DNA of 64,000 nucleotides, taken from NCBI GenBank assembly GCA_027493615.1, contig JAOSKK010000023.1, positions 186,001 through 250,000 on the forward strand. The letters are read 5' to 3'. Positions 61,098 through 64,000 of the stretch are shown piece after piece. Under the pieces are notes generated by a model that did no database searches, was not told the DNA's origin, and worked only from the letters and a program-made list of their open reading frames with translations. A program made the position numbers and the translations under genes. Positions within the stretch are counted from its first letter, which is position 1. Every line of letters begins with the position of its first letter. This stretch comes from Verrucomicrobiota bacterium. Lineage in GTDB: Bacteria; Verrucomicrobiota; Verrucomicrobiia; Limisphaerales; J093.

Positions 61098-62255
61098 ATG
61101 ATTTCCGCCCCGACCACGTCGATGGCCAACGACAACCTGCTCATCTTCGCCGACAGCGCGCACTGCGCCGACCTGCGCTACGCGGTGGGGGGGTGGCGGT
61201 GAGGGAGCCGTTCATCTACCTGCGGGTGAAGGGGCAGGCCTACGCGTTGTTGGGGGATTCGGACCTTGACCGTGCCCGGGAGCAGGCACGCAACTGCCGG
61301 GTGTTGTCCCTGGCGCGTTACCAGGCTCGGGCGGCGGCTTCTGCGGGGGGCGCACCGCCCTCGCCGAGGTGATCCGGCGGCTGGCCGTGGAGAAGCAGGT
61401 GCGGCGGCTCTGGGTGCCGGCGGCCTTTCCGCTGGGATTGGCGCGCGAACTGCGAAGGTTGAAGGTGCGTGTGAAACCACGACGGGAGGAGCTGTTCTTT
61501 CCGGAGCGCGAGCTGAAGTCGGCCCAGGAAATCGAGATGATCCGGGCGGCACTGGTGATGGCCGAGGTGGGCATGGCGGAAGCGGTGCAGGCGCTGAAGA
61601 ACTCGAAGCCGGATCCGCGAGGCCGGCTGCTCCATCGGGGGCGCCCCTGACCGCCGAACGGTTGCGGGCCGTCATCCGCGTGGCGGTGTTCCAGGCCGGC
61701 GGTCATGCTTGTGAGGCGAGCGTGGCCGGGGGACGGCAGGCGTGCAGCCCGCAGGAACCCGGATCCGGGCCCTTGGCGGCCCGCCAACCCATCGTCATCC
61801 GTATCGCGCCGTGCTCAGACAAGACCGGGTACCATGCGGATCTGACGCGGACGGTGGTGCGAGGGCAGGCGAGCGAGGGGATGCGGCGCCTCAACGCGGT
61901 GGTGGAGCAGGCGCAGGACACGGCGGTGGGGTTGAGTCGCGAGGGGGTGAAAGCAGCGGCCATTCATCGGGCGGTGCAGGCCCAATTCAACCAGGCGGGC
62001 TACCGCACGCTGCGGGGGCCGGGCGCTCCGCGGGGCTGCCTGCACGCCACGGGGCACGGCATTGGCCTGGAGCGGGAGGAACCGCCCTGGCTCACGGCTA
62101 CCAGCCGGGCGGTGTTGCGCTCGGGGCATGTGCTCGCCATTGGCCCGGGGCTTTACTACCCCGGAGTGGGAGGGGTGTGCATCAAGGACCTGGTCGTGGT
62201 GACGCGCAACGGCGCACGGAACCTGACGCGGTTTGAAAAGATGCTCGAGGTGTGA
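61098..62255 (+). CDS. M24 (Xaa-Pro aminopeptidase-like) protein with lost metal ligands (three frameshifts)
   Basis: About 387 residues. The N-terminal domain (MANDNLLIFADSAHCADLRY) and pita-bread fold of M24 peptidases are recognisable (ELFFPERELKSAQEIEMIRA, GYHADLTRTVVRGQAS, HATGHGIGLEREEP). Of the five metal ligands, Asp and His remain in HADLTRT and TGHGIGLE, but the first Asp is Arg (IVIRIAP), the Glu of EPGLYYPG is Gly (AIGPGLYYPG) and the last Glu is Lys (VCIKDLV). One G is missing at each of 61187-61193, 61345-61350 and 61637-61641. The substitutions are not indels, so a non-catalytic M24 protein is likely. 61098 is an ATG. Confidence 0.8.
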
Positions 62256-62268
62256 CACTATCCCGGCC

Positions 62269-63000
62269 ATGATGTTTGGACTCTTTTTCGGACCTTGGGA
62301 CTGGTTGATGATTCCCGGCCTGCTGCTTGGGGCGTGGGCACAGATGAAACTGATGTCCACGTACCGGCGCTACGCCCAGCAACCGGTCGAAACGGGCTTG
62401 TCGGGAGCCGAGGCGGCGCGCGAAATCCTGGACCGCGCCGGCTTGCGGAACATGCCGGTGAACATGGTGCCCGGACACCTCACGGACCACTATGACCCGA
62501 CGAAGCGCGCGCTGTTTCTGTCGGAGGAGAACTACCACGGGCGTTCGATTGCGGCGGTGGGGGTGGCGGCTCATGAGGCCGGGCATGCGCTCCAGCACAA
62601 GGCGGCCTACGCGCCGCTGCAGTGGCGCATGATGATGGTCCCGGCCACGAACGTCTGCAGCAAGGCGGTGTGGTTGATCCTGTTCGGCGGCATGATCCTG
62701 ATGATGTTGCGGATCATCACCCCCGCCCTCTTTGGCATGCTCCTGCCGTATGCCATCGGGGCTTTCGCCGTGGTGACCCTGTTCCAGCTCATCACCCTGC
62801 CCGTCGAGTACGACGCCAGCCGGCGGGCGAAGCAGGAGCTTTCCGCCATCGGCATCGTGCGCGGCCACGAGACGGGCGCCGTCAGCCGGGTGTTGAACGC
62901 AGCCGCCTTGACCTACGTCGCGGCGCTGGTCACCTCGATGCTGGAGCTGCTCCGGCTGGTGTTGATCGCGCGCTCGTTCGGCAGCAGCGACGATTCCTGA
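62269..63000 (+). CDS. YugP-like membrane zinc metallopeptidase
   Basis: Membrane protein of 243 residues in the neutral zinc metallopeptidase (YugP) family. An N-terminal membrane segment (PWDWLMIPGLLLGAWAQMKL) precedes the catalytic motif HEAGHALQH, and two or three more helices (AVWLILFGGMILMMLRIITP, LLPYAIGAFAVVTLFQLITL) surround a second conserved segment EYDASRRAKQEL. GHLTDHYDPTKRALFLSEE is typical of the family. The start is 62269 or the adjacent ATG at 62272. Intact frame, 13 bp after the M24-like gene. Target proteins unknown. Confidence 0.85.
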   Translation: MMFGLFFGPWDWLMIPGLLLGAWAQMKLMSTYRRYAQQPVETGLSGAEAAREILDRAGLRNMPVNMVPGHLTDHYDPTKRALFLSEENYHGRSIAAVGVAAHEAGHALQHKAAYAPLQWRMMMVPATNVCSKAVWLILFGGMILMMLRIITPALFGMLLPYAIGAFAVVTLFQLITLPVEYDASRRAKQELSAIGIVRGHETGAVSRVLNAAALTYVAALVTSMLELLRLVLIARSFGSSDDS

Positions 63001-63001
63001 C

Positions 63002-64000
63002 CTGAAGACCTTCTCACTTGTCGGCCTGGCGGTGGGTCTGGGCCTGGGCCTCGGCGCGGGCCGGCTGGGCGCGAGCGAGCGGTTGGTGGTGATCTCCCCC
63101 ACAACCGCTCGATCACCTACGAGTTCGGTCGCGGCTTTGCCCGCTGGCATGAGCAGCAGTTCAACACCCCGGTGACGGTCGAGTGGCGGAACCTCGGCGG
63201 TTCCGCGGACGCGCTGCGGTTCGTCCAGTCCGAGTTCGCCGCCAAACCGGCAGGCATCGGGCTGGACTGTTTTTTCGGCGGCGGGCCCGAACCGTATCTG
63301 TTGCTGGCGGACCTCGGGCTGCTCGAGGTGTGTCCCCTGCCGGAACCGGTGTTGGCCGGGATCCCGACACAGGCGAACGGAGTCGAGTTGTATGACCCGG
63401 GCGGGCGCTGGTACGGGGCGGCCCTATCGAGCTTTGGGATTCTGCAGAACCGTCGGGTGCAACAGTGGGTGGGCCTGCCGCTGGCCCGGCGTTGGGAGGA
63501 ACTGGCGGCACCGGCCCTGTGCGGGTGGGTGGGAGTCGGGGACCCGCGCAACAGCGGCACGATGAACAACATGTTCGAAGCCATCCTGCAGGCGTATGGC
63601 TGGGCGCGGGGTTGGGAGTTGCTCACCGCCATCGCCGGCAACACCGCCCGGTTCGACCGGTTGTCCTCCTCCACCGCCAAGGAAGTCACGCTCGGGGAAA
63701 CCGCCTATGGTTTCGCCATCGACTTCTACGGGTTCAGTCAGGTGGCCTGGGCGGGGCGCACCAATCTCACGTTCGTCCTGCCCGAGGACTTCACAGCCAT
63801 CAGTCCGGACGGCATCGCGGTGTTGAAGGGCGCGCCCAACCGGTTGACCGCGCAGCGCTTCCTCGAGTTCGTCCTGGGCGAACCCGGACAAAAGCTCTGG
63901 CATCTGCCCCGTGGCCATCCCGAAGGCGCGGAGCGTTACGCCATCGAGCGCATGCCCGTGCGGCCGGACTTGTATCGGCGGTATCGGGAGGTGAGCAACA
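63002..64000 (+). CDS. ABC transporter solute-binding protein, ferric-iron/2-type (partial, one frameshift)
   Basis: Periplasmic binding protein running off the window edge. A hydrophobic leader (SLVGLAVGLGLGLGAGRLGA) and RLVVISP come first; one C is missing at 63096-63100, and the repair gives ISPHNRSITYEFGRGFARWH. After that the frame is open for 300 codons to the edge: DCFFGGGPEPYLLLADLGLL, WYGAALSSFGILQNRR, GVGDPRNSGTMNNMFEAIL, TAYGFAIDFYGFSQV. This is the SBP_bac_6/Fbp-like pattern. No ATG precedes the leader; GTG at 63032 or an upstream start hidden by an indel is possible. Permease and ATPase genes would lie beyond the window. Confidence 0.75.

Overview
The window looks like one contig from a high-GC member of the Verrucomicrobiota, probably a Limisphaerales/Pedosphaera-like lineage. 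The basis is the gene mix rather than a marker gene: TAT-exported oxidoreductases and amidohydrolases, LamG and DUF6259-type secreted carbohydrate-active proteins, a c-haem protein related to the hydrazine synthase alpha family, HPr kinase beside lptB, and several families of short GC-rich dispersed repeats. No rRNA, tRNA, CRISPR array, phage or complete insertion sequence was seen.

Layout. 1-6043 (minus): free methionine sulfoxide reductase (partial), Gfo/Idh/MocA oxidoreductase, two ABC-2 permeases, exported amidohydrolase. 6270-8674 (plus): cydAB. 8972-11892 (minus): triple LamG/Ig-like exported protein. 12503-15406 (plus): GH78 alpha-L-rhamnosidase. 15466-22024 (minus): TAT protein, UbiD decarboxylase with an MBL hydrolase, and a two-haem HzsA-like protein. 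22159-25282 (plus): GH84-lptB-hprK with overlapping start and stop codons. 25477-29952 (minus): small secreted protein, aldo/keto reductase, ftsK. 30092-34229: GT4 and HAD phosphatase converging on a GH13 sugar phosphorylase. 34383-40663: secreted jelly-roll-like, propeller, DUF6259 and PQQ-repeat proteins. 40925-47966 (plus): MFS transporter, Yip1 protein and a MacAB-like exporter with two permeases. 48175-49636 (plus): two DUF4252-like proteins. 49796-51742 (minus): sialidase and pyrE. 51849-54746 (plus): ccsA/hemX-like, hemA, hemC. 54773-57254 (minus): MauE-like protein, tandem rhodanese, duplicated HTH-like protein. 57472-64000 (plus): large multidomain surface protein, degenerate M24 peptidase, YugP-like protease, and a solute-binding protein running off the edge.

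Two things dominate. First, about 28 of some 48 genes, including hemA, hemC, lptB and cydB, read correctly only if one base is added or removed at roughly 40 places, nearly always in a short G, C, A or T run. This is best explained by uncorrected long-read indels, so I annotate these as single genes and give the shift positions. Second, four dispersed repeat families (called REP1, REP2, IR3 and IR4 here) and 8-nt tandem arrays fill most gaps between genes, and in places supply start codons, stop codons or in-frame residues to neighbouring genes.

Functionally the window combines energy metabolism (cytochrome bd), haem synthesis, envelope biogenesis (LPS export ATPase, MacAB-like exporter, FtsK), breakdown of complex glycans (GH78, GH84, sialidase, DUF6259, LamG proteins) and a possible glucoside synthesis/phosphorolysis module.
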